Below are positions 29,006 through 38,770 of a stretch of DNA of 43,386 nucleotides, one piece after another. The translations under genes were made by a program, and so were the position numbers. The stretch comes from a virus, in IMG/VR virus record IMGVR_UViG_3300010391_000188, positions 1-43,386 of that record; one strand, written 5' to 3'. The notes below the pieces were generated by a model. That model searched no databases and had not been told where the DNA came from. It saw nothing but the letters and a program-made list of their open reading frames with translations. The first letter of the stretch is position 1, and each line of letters begins with the position of its first letter.

Positions 29006-31495
29006 ATGAGCATCTGGAAAAGAATATTAAATATAACCCCAATAATTTTACTGGTCTGCATGGCCCTGTTCGCCGGTGCCGTAATGGCGGACGGCCTCAA
29101 GAAGACATCGGGCGGCGGCGGAGGCGGGACAGGTGATGCCGACGCTGTAGCCCAAAGGTTAAATAACTTTTCAAGCAACCATGCACCTGTAGTCCTTAAC
29201 GGGAAGTACAACTATTACACAATCAAAAACCCCTACGAGACGGTATACGCGCTCAACATGAAGACACAGCTTCATTCGCATACTACGAACAGCGACGGCT
29301 TTAAAAACATAACCGCGACGGCGCAGGACTACAGAAACGCTGGTTTCGATGCCTGGGTGAATACCGACCACAACAAGATAGTGAACGGCGACCCGAACAT
29401 CTCAGGCCTTACTTATCTCGGCCCTGGCGAAGAATCGAATATTTACGGCAGTCTCAGTTACATGTCCAACCGCCGCCACTTTGTGATAATAGGCGCGGTC
29501 TCAAATGTTAACCTTACAGACACTCAGTCGGTCTTGGACCATCATCACGCGGATGGGGCATTTATAATATGGGCGCATCCCGAATGGCCCGCACAGTATA
29601 CGGGCAGTTTCCCCGAAAACGAATATCTGGGCTGGTCAGGACTGAACGCAGTTGAAATTTATAATGCCATTCTTGATGTTGATTCAACGACTGAAGTTGA
29701 TAAACTACTGGGCGCAGGTAAGAGGATATGGATAACGGCAGACGATGATTGCCACGATACTACAGGTTCGACGTTCAACAAGGCTTGGGTTATAGTGAAC
29801 TGCGCCGCCGCGACTAAGGCCGACATCATGGACGCGCTTCGAAATGGGCGGTTTTATGCCACCCAAGGGCCAAGCATCGAGACTACGGTATCCGGCAAGG
29901 CTGTAACCTTTGCATCTGTCAGCACGGCTAATATCAAGGTCTACGGCGACCACGGGCGCATACTCAAAAACATATCCGGCGTGACATTTGCAACGTATAC
30001 GACAATCGGAAGTGAAGGCTATATACGCGGGCAGGTAATCCACCAGACAAGCGGCTTGAAGGCATGGTCAAACCCGCTGTTCATTGAAAGCAGTTGTAGT
30101 TCGGAATCTATGGCCGACCGGCTCTACAGGACTGGCGGTGTTATTTCCGGCACGTTGTTCCCGGCTGTGCCATCGACTAACAACCCGTTTTTCTATAATA
30201 CGGACACGACCATAATATACGAGTGGAGCGGTTCGGCATGGATGCCCCTGCACTCTTACGGGTCACTGGCATACTACGTTGATGCCTTGGGTACGGACGA
30301 CGTTGCAAAGGGAACTTCGGCCGGCACGGGCGCATTTAATACCTGGACGTACATGTTGTCTCGAATCCCGCCCGTGATTGGAGGCAATGTCTCGGCATAT
30401 ATTAAAAAAGGGACGTACAGAGAAACCGCCAAGATTCAGGGCAAACAGTTTTCCGGCCCTTACAGCATCAGCGTTTTTTGTGAAATGTCCACGATGATCA
30501 CGGGCCAGAGCGTCACAAGCGCAGGGCAACAGTCTTCCGCCACGGCTCCCGCCTGGATAAGGAAGGCGGGTGCGGGCTGGACAGTGGACGCATTCAAAAA
30601 AAAGGTATTCCAACTTTACTCTTGCACCGGAGTCCCGACTGCGGCAACTGAGACGCTTGGGGACGGCACGGTCATGCCGTATGTGACGAGGCCTGTATTA
30701 TCTAATACTACCTCTACTATCTACATTAGGGCACTACCCGCCCTGCCGGATACGACAGGCAAATTCAGGATATTGGACAACTCAGTAACAAGATTGACGG
30801 GTGCGGACGCAGGAGCCGAAACAACTATTGTCAGGGCAAGCGGTTTGGACATAGCTGATGGGCAAACAGCCATCAATGTCTACGGCGCCCATATCGATTA
30901 TTGCACTAATGGCGTGATGGTAGGTATGGGTGCCAACGGTCTTAAGCTTATAAACTGCGAGATTCACAATAATACGTTTGCCGTGAATAATACCGGATCT
31001 AGGGTTTTATACCTTGCCAACAATATCCATGACAATACAAGCCGTGGCATATCGGGCGTAAGTCCTGTGAATTGGATTTATTACAATATGTTTACCGGCC
31101 CGACAACCCATACCGTTTATCAGATTTGGGCCGGAGACTCGGGCGCAAACCAAATACTCGGTAATTCTTTCGACGGGACAAGTTATACATCGGCCGGTGC
31201 AAGGGCGATATTCGCAACGAGAGGCGCAAATTTAAACTTCGGTGCCACCATAACAATTTTCAACACCATCATGAACTATTCCGTGGCGGGTGAGTATGGG
31301 GTTTATGCCGAACGCGGCTCGACCAGCACCGCCGACCAGAGCCAGTATTACAGCAACAACGCCAACAACTGCTACCTGTGGGAACAGAGGGCGTTAAAAT
31401 CCTTGACGACTCCTGCGGATCCCACAACGGTGAACCGAAGATACAAGATTATATTTGAGGACGGCACAACCTGCTGGGTAGATACCCATAAATAG
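29006..31495 (+). CDS. Tail/spike protein with PHP metallohydrolase domain and beta-helix
   Basis: The 829-residue product starts with a signal-peptide-like helix (IILLVCMALFAGAVMA) and a Gly run. Residues about 82-300 are a PHP domain of the CehA/McbA type: HSH (90-92), DHN (His122), GPGEES (Glu142-143), AHPEWP (His191) and DDDCHD (Asp248, His250), then MDALRNGRFYATQGP. These residues bind two or three metal ions and hydrolyse phosphoester or related bonds. From about residue 420 on it is Asn/Gly-rich with repeated strands (CTNGVMVGMGANGLKLINCE, IHNNTFAVNNTGSRVLYLAN), typical of a right-handed beta-helix. It probably binds and modifies surface glycans. Confidence 0.75.
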   Translation: MSIWKRILNITPIILLVCMALFAGAVMADGLKKTSGGGGGGTGDADAVAQRLNNFSSNHAPVVLNGKYNYYTIKNPYETVYALNMKTQLHSHTTNSDGFKNITATAQDYRNAGFDAWVNTDHNKIVNGDPNISGLTYLGPGEESNIYGSLSYMSNRRHFVIIGAVSNVNLTDTQSVLDHHHADGAFIIWAHPEWPAQYTGSFPENEYLGWSGLNAVEIYNAILDVDSTTEVDKLLGAGKRIWITADDDCHDTTGSTFNKAWVIVNCAAATKADIMDALRNGRFYATQGPSIETTVSGKAVTFASVSTANIKVYGDHGRILKNISGVTFATYTTIGSEGYIRGQVIHQTSGLKAWSNPLFIESSCSSESMADRLYRTGGVISGTLFPAVPSTNNPFFYNTDTTIIYEWSGSAWMPLHSYGSLAYYVDALGTDDVAKGTSAGTGAFNTWTYMLSRIPPVIGGNVSAYIKKGTYRETAKIQGKQFSGPYSISVFCEMSTMITGQSVTSAGQQSSATAPAWIRKAGAGWTVDAFKKKVFQLYSCTGVPTAATETLGDGTVMPYVTRPVLSNTTSTIYIRALPALPDTTGKFRILDNSVTRLTGADAGAETTIVRASGLDIADGQTAINVYGAHIDYCTNGVMVGMGANGLKLINCEIHNNTFAVNNTGSRVLYLANNIHDNTSRGISGVSPVNWIYYNMFTGPTTHTVYQIWAGDSGANQILGNSFDGTSYTSAGARAIFATRGANLNFGATITIFNTIMNYSVAGEYGVYAERGSTSTADQSQYYSNNANNCYLWEQRALKSLTTPADPTTVNRRYKIIFEDGTTCWVDTHK

Positions 31496-31502
31496 GAGCG
31501 AC

Positions 31503-31907
31503 ATGAAAAGACTCATAGTAGCAGCCTTCCTTCTGGCACTCACCACGATGGCATCCGCTGCGACATTCTACACGGCTGACTCGGCGCACACGGTCGTCCC
31601 GACTTCGAGTAGCGTTACCAAGAATGGTGCGAACTGGGCACCGGGCAATGTAGCGTTTAGCACGGCCTCAACTATTGCCGGGAAATACGCCACGGTTACA
31701 ATGTCCAACGTCACGACGAGTGGTTCGTACTGTATTGTAGCAAATTATGCCGGGACGAAAGAGACATACCAGGAGGACTACGACAGCCGGATGAACCACC
31801 TTGACGCGGACGTATCGACCGCCGGAGCAAGAGATCAGGAGGCGTTCGCCATCATTTCCAGCATCAAGGTTAAGACCGACAAAATGCCGGACTATTACGC
31901 ACCATAG
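31503..31907 (+). CDS. Secreted-type structural protein
   Basis: The 134-residue product has a strong signal peptide (KRLIVAAFLLALTTMASA). The mature part is a Ser/Thr-rich beta domain and ends SIKVKTDKMPDYYAP, resembling the K-x-K-T-D-x-x-P phrase common in phage structural proteins. It starts eight bases after the PHP gene and precedes the Ig-like gene, so it may associate with the tail. Confidence 0.6.
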   Translation: MKRLIVAAFLLALTTMASAATFYTADSAHTVVPTSSSVTKNGANWAPGNVAFSTASTIAGKYATVTMSNVTTSGSYCIVANYAGTKETYQEDYDSRMNHLDADVSTAGARDQEAFAIISSIKVKTDKMPDYYAP

Positions 31908-31918
31908 GAGCGTGAACC

Positions 31919-33091
31919 ATGCAATATAAGCCAGGAGATACAGCGCGAATCGGAGTAGTCCCGACGTTGAACGGCGTCCCGCAGTCCGGAGCGTCGTTGA
32001 CAATAACGATTTATAACAGGACGACCCAGACTAAGGTAGTCAATGCTCAGTCCATGACGGAGTTTACGAGCGCGGGCGTGTACTACTACGATTACCTGAT
32101 ACCTGCCGGCGATGTAGTTTACGATGTATATATTTACCGTGGCTCTCAGCTTATTAAGACGGTTGACCTTTATGTCACCGCTTCCGCAAATGGCGAGTAT
32201 GTGCCGGGCGACACTATCAGGTTCACCACAGCGGTAGTACAAAACGGCGTACCCGTAACCGGCCTGACCTTGACACTCGACGTATACGACCTGTATAACC
32301 ATGTGAAGGTAGTAACTGCCGGAGCCATGACAGAGGTTGTAGGGACCGGTATATATTACCGCGACTTCGTGAGCGCGAACGCAGACCGGACCTATCTAGC
32401 CGTTATGTTTAACGCCACTCAGGCGGTACATACCACCCTGACCAATACAATCCTGACTACTACGGCTCCTGCCCTGAGCAGCAGATTCACCACGATAGAC
32501 ATCATGGTAACAAGGGTAGGAAATACGCTCAAGGGGTTCAGCGTAGCGGCATCCTCGACGGACGAACGCACATTATGGATTAATCAGGCCATCGAGGACA
32601 TGAACCGTGATTTCGAGATTTTGCAGGACGACTTCTTTTACAATATATCATCCGGCGTGAACGAGTACCAGGTTGACGCGAACCTGCCCTTCCCGGCAGA
32701 GATAAAGAATGTCTGGTATGCCACAGGGTCCGCCAAGGTTCCGCTAGACTATGCACCCCGCGACATCGTGGAAGCCGACATATCGAACGGAAACGACACG
32801 GTTTACAACTACACTATTTACAGAGACAGCTACAAGTCCATTATCGCCCTTAATTCCATACCAAGTGCGAATATTCCCGCTGGCCTGATAATAAATGGGC
32901 CGTACTTCCCAACTTACGCCCTATATGGACAGACGCCAGCGGAGTACCTGCCTCTTGAGCGCCGTTACGATGAGACTATGGAATGGCTGGTCGTCGCCAA
33001 GGGTGTTGAACAGTACATACCTAACCCGCAGATGAAGGACGCGGTACAGAAATACGTGCAGTTTGTACTTTCAAGTTTGAGGGTTTCCTGA
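31919..33091 (+). CDS. Ig-like tandem repeats plus adaptor-like C-terminus
   Basis: Of 390 residues, two Ig-like units at about 1-88 and 90-170 share Y-x-PGDT-x-R, NGVP, VV-x-A-x-(S/A)MTE and YY-x-D, so they are a clear duplication. The C-terminal part (ERTLWINQAIEDMNRDFEIL, FFYNISSGVNEYQV, PFPAEIKNVWYATG) looks like a phage head-tail adaptor of the DUF6682-like kind. Start follows AGGAGCG. It is likely a tail-neck protein with surface Ig domains that may bind glycans. Confidence 0.6.
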   Translation: MQYKPGDTARIGVVPTLNGVPQSGASLTITIYNRTTQTKVVNAQSMTEFTSAGVYYYDYLIPAGDVVYDVYIYRGSQLIKTVDLYVTASANGEYVPGDTIRFTTAVVQNGVPVTGLTLTLDVYDLYNHVKVVTAGAMTEVVGTGIYYRDFVSANADRTYLAVMFNATQAVHTTLTNTILTTTAPALSSRFTTIDIMVTRVGNTLKGFSVAASSTDERTLWINQAIEDMNRDFEILQDDFFYNISSGVNEYQVDANLPFPAEIKNVWYATGSAKVPLDYAPRDIVEADISNGNDTVYNYTIYRDSYKSIIALNSIPSANIPAGLIINGPYFPTYALYGQTPAEYLPLERRYDETMEWLVVAKGVEQYIPNPQMKDAVQKYVQFVLSSLRVS

Positions 33092-33540
33092 TGCGACAGC
33101 TTATCAAATTAACCGGGTTAGGCGCAGGCGTAACTGATATGGTGTTCACATCCGCGCCGATTATCGGCCCTGGATATGACCCGGCTGTCGATGTTGCGGT
33201 TGGCTTGACTAAGGACGATACGCTTTATACACAGAGGTTTGGGAACGGGTCGGCTGAAATAGTCGCGGTTTTTACGGAAGCCAGCCCTTTGAAATATGAA
33301 GATTATCTTGGGAACTATAACCAGTCCACAAGGGCGCAGGCGGCAGCCACGCAGTGTCTTTGCAACGTCTTTGAGAATATAGCTGTTGGCGCGTTAAATT
33401 CGATTACGGCCGTAATAGACGATGGGGACGGCGGCACAACTTCCGTGGCTGTAAACATAATGAATGCGCCGTCTCTTGGTTTTCAACCGGTAGATAGCGG
33501 GGGCTTTATCGGAGAATTAAAATTGAGGGTCCAGAGGTAA
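33091..33540 (+). CDS. Tail-associated hypothetical protein
   Basis: The 149-residue product is beta-rich (LIKLTGLGAGVTDMVFTSAP; TLYTQRFGNGSAEIVAVFTE). Start overlaps the preceding stop, and its end overlaps the hub gene start. It has the size and neighbours of a small tail component, but the family is not recognised. Confidence 0.5.
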   Translation: MRQLIKLTGLGAGVTDMVFTSAPIIGPGYDPAVDVAVGLTKDDTLYTQRFGNGSAEIVAVFTEASPLKYEDYLGNYNQSTRAQAAATQCLCNVFENIAVGALNSITAVIDDGDGGTTSVAVNIMNAPSLGFQPVDSGGFIGELKLRVQR

Positions 33541-36251
33541 TGAGAACCGACCTGACGGCGGCATTTATAGCCGCAATGGCAGACGTAACATCTCAGCCTG
33601 TATTCCTGGCGGAGTTCTATTTCGCCACGGGTACAGTCTACCTTGCCAGCAGAAATGTCACCATCGGCACTCAGGCGTATTCCGGGTTTATCGTGAGTTG
33701 GGATAAAGAGAAACGTATTGACCAGGGCGACCTATTTGATATACCGATACCGTCAAGGAAGTTAAAGATAAACAATACCGGTACGACGCCGTTCTCCGGG
33801 AACCTAAAAGCGAACTCGCCTCAGAACACGCTTGTTAAAACATATCTCTGGTTCTATGGTGCCGGATTGGGCGCGGCAGACAAGGCCGAGATTGGCCGGT
33901 ACTATATCGAAAAGCCGGATTGGGACGGGTTCACTGGCGACATCCTTCTTATAAACGAACTTTACCGGGCGAACAAGCACATCGGAACAAAGATTGACCC
34001 GACGACCTATCCAGGGGCCGCGCCAAAGGCCGTAGGGCAACCTGCCAATATAATCTACGGTCCAGTCAAAGATGTTTCCGTGCAGTGCATCGTAGCGGGC
34101 GGCGCCGATATACTCGCCGTTGCCATGACAAAGACATCCACGACCATAACAATATCGAAACTGCCGAACGCCAAGAGGTTCCCGACTTCCGGCGCGTTCA
34201 CGGTAAGGATAAAGGACGAACAGATACGGTGTTCAGCCTACAACGACACCACGAAAGTATTGACAGTAACCACCAGAGGCTACAACAGCACAATCGCAAA
34301 CTCGTACGGAGTAGGCCAAGCAGTATGGGAATATTTGTCTTCATACGATTATCTTGTGGCCGACCATCCGGTCGTGTCCATCGGAGATGTCCGGGTAAAC
34401 GGATCGAAGGTTCTTACGGGCGCGACGAAGATACTCACGCCTAAAGCGAAGGTCCAGTTGTCGCCGGACTTGACACTTGAAACGAGCGTCAACATGGAAA
34501 CCATCGAGTCAGGTCTATTATTTGGTGACAACACGAGAGAAATAAAACTTTACGGGAGCATAGGCTCTGCCAATTCAAACAGCACACTTACATCTGCCGT
34601 CGCACCTGAAACAGTATCATTGGGGCCAGTTAAAAAGGTTACGGCTCATCTTACTATTTATAATTACGATGCAAACGCTACAAATTTAAATATTAGCGCC
34701 GGTTCCGGCATGACTATGAACTTTAATGGTTTGACTATGAATGCAGGTTTGAACACATACGTTTTGCCGGCTTCGGCTGTTACCGCAGGTATGGCGTGGG
34801 CTACTGCACTCAAATTAACTGCGGCATCTTCGACTTGCCATAGGGCAATACTTGAGTGCTATTTCGTTGTAACTTACGATGGTACAAATGTCATCCCGGT
34901 TAGTTCCATTGACATAGCCGCGCCGATAGGAATTTTAGGTGTTAATGGTTATGGCGGAAGTAATTACATCGGTATTGCAACCGACACGGAGCGTCTAGGT
35001 AATATTGTCGGTATAAGTTACAGCGTTAACGCTACAAATCCCGGTGTCGCGCTCAACATAGATTCGGCTTACCACGCCGACCCTTTAATATTCGATAATA
35101 GCGCGGGCGGTATTGGCAATATAAATTTCACTGCTACGACAACATGGAACTTATCGTATGGAGCATCGAAAATAACATCAACGGCAAGTTGGGTTAACGA
35201 TATTCATTGTTTATTGAGTGGAACGGGAATTATCATTAATGACATTTCTTTTCGTGTCTTATACCAGGATGCAAACTATTTTAAGCCGAGTGGAGTATCC
35301 CTTGACGGTTTGAATGCGGCGGCGATAGAGATAGGCAGCAGAATATCGTTTGACTGCGACGGACAGCCGGACGACGTGAGCGGCACATATACGGGAACTC
35401 CAAACGCCCTGATAACCAACCCCGCCGATGTGAAGCGGCACTTCATAACCGTTTATGGCGGCCTGACCCCGGACGCGACGAGATTCAACACGGCGAGATC
35501 AGCCTACACTGCAAAAAGTTATACGTTCGGGGGAGTCATAAACGATTACCCTCTATTTCTGGATGTACTGTCAAGCATGATGTTTCAGGGCCGCAGCATG
35601 ATCTGGGACAGCTTCGGCGCAGTTCATATTCTTGTACTGCCCGACACGGTTCCGGCATCGAGCAATGACCTGACAAAAGCGGACATCCTTAAAGATTGGG
35701 AAAGCCGTATTCCCATGATACGGATGCAGCCCGTGAGCAAGGACAAGATAATAAACAAAATCGGCCTGCATTACAACAGGGTGGGCGACGGGTCAGCCTG
35801 GAACGAAAAATATTATGGGTTTGTGCCGGAATCATCAGATGCCGCAAGCATAACGGATTACGGCGTATGCGAACGTCCGGAGTTTTACAAATGCAATTTC
35901 ATCAACGACGATGCTATGGCCGCAAGTTTGCAAGCCTTTGTACTCGACAGATATAAGAGCCGGTCGGTTCCTGATGTTCCGTTCAAAACGCCCTTATCCA
36001 ATTTTGATATCGAGCCGGGCGACTTTATAACCGTAACCGATGCGGATGTTGCAATAGGTCTTTCGACATTGACCAAGCTTCTTGTAACCGAGATTGTGCT
36101 TGAACCACCGGTTCAGATGCAGAATGGTCTAAAATTCGTAGAGCATATTTCTTTGGTACTGGCGGGTATTTATCCTGCCGAAATAGCCGCTGCCACACCG
36201 GGAGCCGCCAAGGCGGATGAAGCAAAGGCAGACGAAAATTACGCGGGATAA
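33540..36251 (+). CDS. Large hub-like tail protein
   Basis: The 903-residue product begins VFLAEFYFATGTVYLASRNV then AYSGFIVSW and KRIDQGDLFDIPIPSRKLKI, like hub/tail-tip proteins of longer-tailed phages (DUF2163-like). The C-terminal third has RFNTARSAYTAKSYTFGGVI, FLDVLSSMMFQGRSMIWDSF and DAMAASLQAFVLDRYKSR, then FDIEPGDFITVTD, typical of hub domains. A long variable beta-rich insert lies at about residues 340-600. Its base composition is more AT-rich at 34560-35300 than the flanks. Confidence 0.65.
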   Translation: MRTDLTAAFIAAMADVTSQPVFLAEFYFATGTVYLASRNVTIGTQAYSGFIVSWDKEKRIDQGDLFDIPIPSRKLKINNTGTTPFSGNLKANSPQNTLVKTYLWFYGAGLGAADKAEIGRYYIEKPDWDGFTGDILLINELYRANKHIGTKIDPTTYPGAAPKAVGQPANIIYGPVKDVSVQCIVAGGADILAVAMTKTSTTITISKLPNAKRFPTSGAFTVRIKDEQIRCSAYNDTTKVLTVTTRGYNSTIANSYGVGQAVWEYLSSYDYLVADHPVVSIGDVRVNGSKVLTGATKILTPKAKVQLSPDLTLETSVNMETIESGLLFGDNTREIKLYGSIGSANSNSTLTSAVAPETVSLGPVKKVTAHLTIYNYDANATNLNISAGSGMTMNFNGLTMNAGLNTYVLPASAVTAGMAWATALKLTAASSTCHRAILECYFVVTYDGTNVIPVSSIDIAAPIGILGVNGYGGSNYIGIATDTERLGNIVGISYSVNATNPGVALNIDSAYHADPLIFDNSAGGIGNINFTATTTWNLSYGASKITSTASWVNDIHCLLSGTGIIINDISFRVLYQDANYFKPSGVSLDGLNAAAIEIGSRISFDCDGQPDDVSGTYTGTPNALITNPADVKRHFITVYGGLTPDATRFNTARSAYTAKSYTFGGVINDYPLFLDVLSSMMFQGRSMIWDSFGAVHILVLPDTVPASSNDLTKADILKDWESRIPMIRMQPVSKDKIINKIGLHYNRVGDGSAWNEKYYGFVPESSDAASITDYGVCERPEFYKCNFINDDAMAASLQAFVLDRYKSRSVPDVPFKTPLSNFDIEPGDFITVTDADVAIGLSTLTKLLVTEIVLEPPVQMQNGLKFVEHISLVLAGIYPAEIAAATPGAAKADEAKADENYAG

Positions 36252-36263
36252 AATGGGGGGATT

Positions 36264-37400
36264 ATGAAAAGCATTAAAAATAATTGGGCGGTTTTTGTAA
36301 TTATTGGAATCGGCATACTAGGCCTTGCGGCTATATATTATGGCAATGCACAGGCGCAGGCGGTGAAATACGATGCAAACGGATACCCTTTATTTTTTCC
36401 GCATACGACTATTGTCGCCGAGCAACTTAACAGGCTGGTCGATAAAGATTTTGGAAACCGGACAGGTATAAACCGGCTGAGGGCAACGAAAAAGGATTCT
36501 TCAGTATTTAACGGTTATTCAGCGCGGCTGGCGGCAAGGTTTGGGGCGGCAGGTAGTGCAGGGTCTCCGGGTATTGCGACGTTAAACAGCAGTAGTCTTG
36601 TTGTGCAGAACCCGGCAATAGCTAAAGGTTCGCCTACACCGGCCTCGATACCTATTTCAGACGCCAACGGATGGCTGGATGGCTGGATAAATGCTATTGC
36701 AGATACAATCATAAATTTCTCTGACAATACGACCGGAAACGCAAATGCAGCCATGCACGGGTATATGCCGAAGACACCGGGCGGGACGGGTAAATATCTT
36801 GTGACTGGTCTTGGCAATTATTCGTCGTACGTCCCCGGTGTAGGTATGAACGGCGGAACGGTAACATCCGTGAACGGGACAGATGCAAACGGGTTCGCCT
36901 GGTCTATCTCTGATCCTACCGTGGACCCGTACCTGACGCTCAAGACGACTCCGCACGGGATGTTATTCTCCAATGGAACGGGCATGTCGGTTGCAGTCTC
37001 AGGCACGAATTACCAGGCCCCGATAACATACGTTGAAAACGTCCTGTCCGCAGACGTGACCATGACTAATGCGAACACATATTATGACGGCCCAAGTATA
37101 AGTCTAACAGCAGGGACATGGCTTATAACTTCAAATGTTACAGGATATACGACCAATGCGAATGTTACTGCAAAGTTATGGGATGGTTCAACAGTTCTGG
37201 CATCTGGAGAGTTGCCTTGCGTTACTTATGCTAATCCAGTAACCATATCTCTTTCTCGTGGTGTCGTTGTAGCGTCTCCTACAACATATAAAGTATCTGT
37301 TTCAAGTCCCGCATCTGGTGGGAAAATTAAAGCCGCTACCGTGCATAACGGCGCAGGAAATAACGCTTCGATTATAACGGCCTATAAAATAGGGCCGTGA
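36264..37400 (+). CDS. Tail fibre-like protein with N-terminal membrane/signal segment
   Basis: The 378-residue product begins KSIKNNWAVFVIIGIGILGL then AAIYYGNAQAQA, a signal-type helix with an AQA-like cleavage site. The middle has the fibre phrase GGTGKYLVTG and GGTVTSVNGTDANGFAWSIS. The last 130 residues (ISLTAGTWLITSNVTGYTTN, VTAKLWDGSTVLASGE) are a beta-sandwich knob like fibre receptor-binding domains. It probably binds the host receptor. Confidence 0.7.
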   Translation: MKSIKNNWAVFVIIGIGILGLAAIYYGNAQAQAVKYDANGYPLFFPHTTIVAEQLNRLVDKDFGNRTGINRLRATKKDSSVFNGYSARLAARFGAAGSAGSPGIATLNSSSLVVQNPAIAKGSPTPASIPISDANGWLDGWINAIADTIINFSDNTTGNANAAMHGYMPKTPGGTGKYLVTGLGNYSSYVPGVGMNGGTVTSVNGTDANGFAWSISDPTVDPYLTLKTTPHGMLFSNGTGMSVAVSGTNYQAPITYVENVLSADVTMTNANTYYDGPSISLTAGTWLITSNVTGYTTNANVTAKLWDGSTVLASGELPCVTYANPVTISLSRGVVVASPTTYKVSVSSPASGGKIKAATVHNGAGNNASIITAYKIGP

Positions 37401-37440
37401 CCGTGCCTGTAATTTTGTAGAAACATGGAGGGCTATTAAA

Positions 37441-37944
37441 ATGCCGTACCCATACATGGCGTCTGATGGTTTAGGTGACGACCGGACCGGTTTGGGATTG
37501 GACATCGCAAGGGCGAAGCGGATGTACACGCTGCCACCCAGGGAAAACACTGCGGGCGATTCCGGCGATCTAATACTCAACCCTGCTACCGGGCAGTTGG
37601 AGGACAAGAACGGCAATCCGGTTGCCCAGGTACGCAGCCAGGGGTTGAAGCCCGGCCAGTTTGGAGGCATAGACACGGGGAGCGGACCGACGCAGTTTGT
37701 TAACGCGGGTTTTGACCCTTACGCATACAGCCGGGCGCGAATGGGTGGTATGGGTAGTGATTTGATTGATTATCGCAATAATACCCAAATCCAGCCAGGT
37801 TTCGATCCATACAGTTTGCAATATGGCAGGGCGCCCCTTGCCGGTGGAGCAAGTTCAATTCGCGGCCCTTACTTCGATAGCGGTTTCTCATCGGCTGGCG
37901 GTGGTGGTTTCGTAAAAGGTTACAACCCGAACAAATTTAAATAA
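37441..37944 (+). CDS. Internal virion/ejection-type protein with GFDPY motifs
   Basis: The 167-residue product is Gly/Pro/Tyr/Asn-rich and probably disordered. It has GFDPYAYS (encoded near 37707-37730) and GFDPYSLQ (near 37799). The motif PGFDPYA is shared with the next two proteins. Such low-complexity proteins sit near ejection proteins in podoviruses; the role is inference. Confidence 0.55.
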   Translation: MPYPYMASDGLGDDRTGLGLDIARAKRMYTLPPRENTAGDSGDLILNPATGQLEDKNGNPVAQVRSQGLKPGQFGGIDTGSGPTQFVNAGFDPYAYSRARMGGMGSDLIDYRNNTQIQPGFDPYSLQYGRAPLAGGASSIRGPYFDSGFSSAGGGGFVKGYNPNKFK

Positions 37945-37955
37945 GGAGGTATCTG

Positions 37956-38762
37956 ATGGGAACCGGACTAAGGCCAGGGTTTGACCCTTACGCATACGGA
38001 TTGAATACATATATGCCAGCACTCTCCGATTGGCGCAATCAGCCTGTAGATGATAACCCCTATGGTGGGTATATGTCCAATTCCGCGCTACGCGACCCAG
38101 GCGGCTATTTCAAGACGACCGGCGGTTTGGCGCAGGAACCCGTGACCGGGAAGATATATAACCCAAATAACGGACAGTTCGAGGTGCCTTTTACACCGGA
38201 ACAAGTAAAGCAGAACCTTATAGACTCGGAAAAACGCAAGTCCGATGCCGCCTACGCTAATGCACTCGGATTGCAACAGAATGAACAGGCTTACGGGGGG
38301 ACGCAGGGCGAGGCGAACCGCTTGAACCAATTGAACGTAGCCAAGATACAGAACCCGGTTGATAGGTACGGCGCGGACAGCAAAGTTGATTATACGAACA
38401 AGATGGAGAGTGATATTTTTAAGGCCGCATATAACGCGGAAGCCAAGAAGGACGGGTCTGATCCGGAAGATGCGATGGCACACGCCGAAGCTGCCCTTAC
38501 TTCTTGGCGGAAGTTGCACAATCCCCTGCCTATTGGCGGCGACCCGTACTCTTTTGACTTTTTCAGAAAGAAGGGACTCGACCCGGAACAGGCCAGGGCT
38601 GCGGTAACTTACGCGAACGCGAGCGGCACAGCACCCGCAGGATATAGCACGGGAGGTGCGCGACCGACACAAGCCACGCCGACGCGCCAGGTGGTACAGA
38701 CAGGCAAGGATAAAACGGGCCGCACGGTCTATAAATATTCGGATGGTTCAATAGGTTACTAA
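37956..38762 (+). CDS. Putative ejection/internal protein with GFDPYAYG motif
   Basis: The 268-residue product begins GTGLRPGFDPYAYG, then TGKIYNPNNGQFEVPFTPEQ, a helical middle (QNEQAYGGTQGEANRLNQLN; SDIFKAAYNAEAKKDG) and a C-terminal segment with DKTGRTVYKYSDGSIGY. Start follows AAGGAGGTATC. It precedes the large polyvalent protein and is likely packaged with it. Confidence 0.55.
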   Translation: MGTGLRPGFDPYAYGLNTYMPALSDWRNQPVDDNPYGGYMSNSALRDPGGYFKTTGGLAQEPVTGKIYNPNNGQFEVPFTPEQVKQNLIDSEKRKSDAAYANALGLQQNEQAYGGTQGEANRLNQLNVAKIQNPVDRYGADSKVDYTNKMESDIFKAAYNAEAKKDGSDPEDAMAHAEAALTSWRKLHNPLPIGGDPYSFDFFRKKGLDPEQARAAVTYANASGTAPAGYSTGGARPTQATPTRQVVQTGKDKTGRTVYKYSDGSIGY

Positions 38763-38770
38763 GGAGAGCC

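Noticed and set aside
36264-37400. Diversity-generating retroelement target in the fibre gene
   Set aside because: No reverse transcriptase gene or second copy of the 3' end was found in the window.
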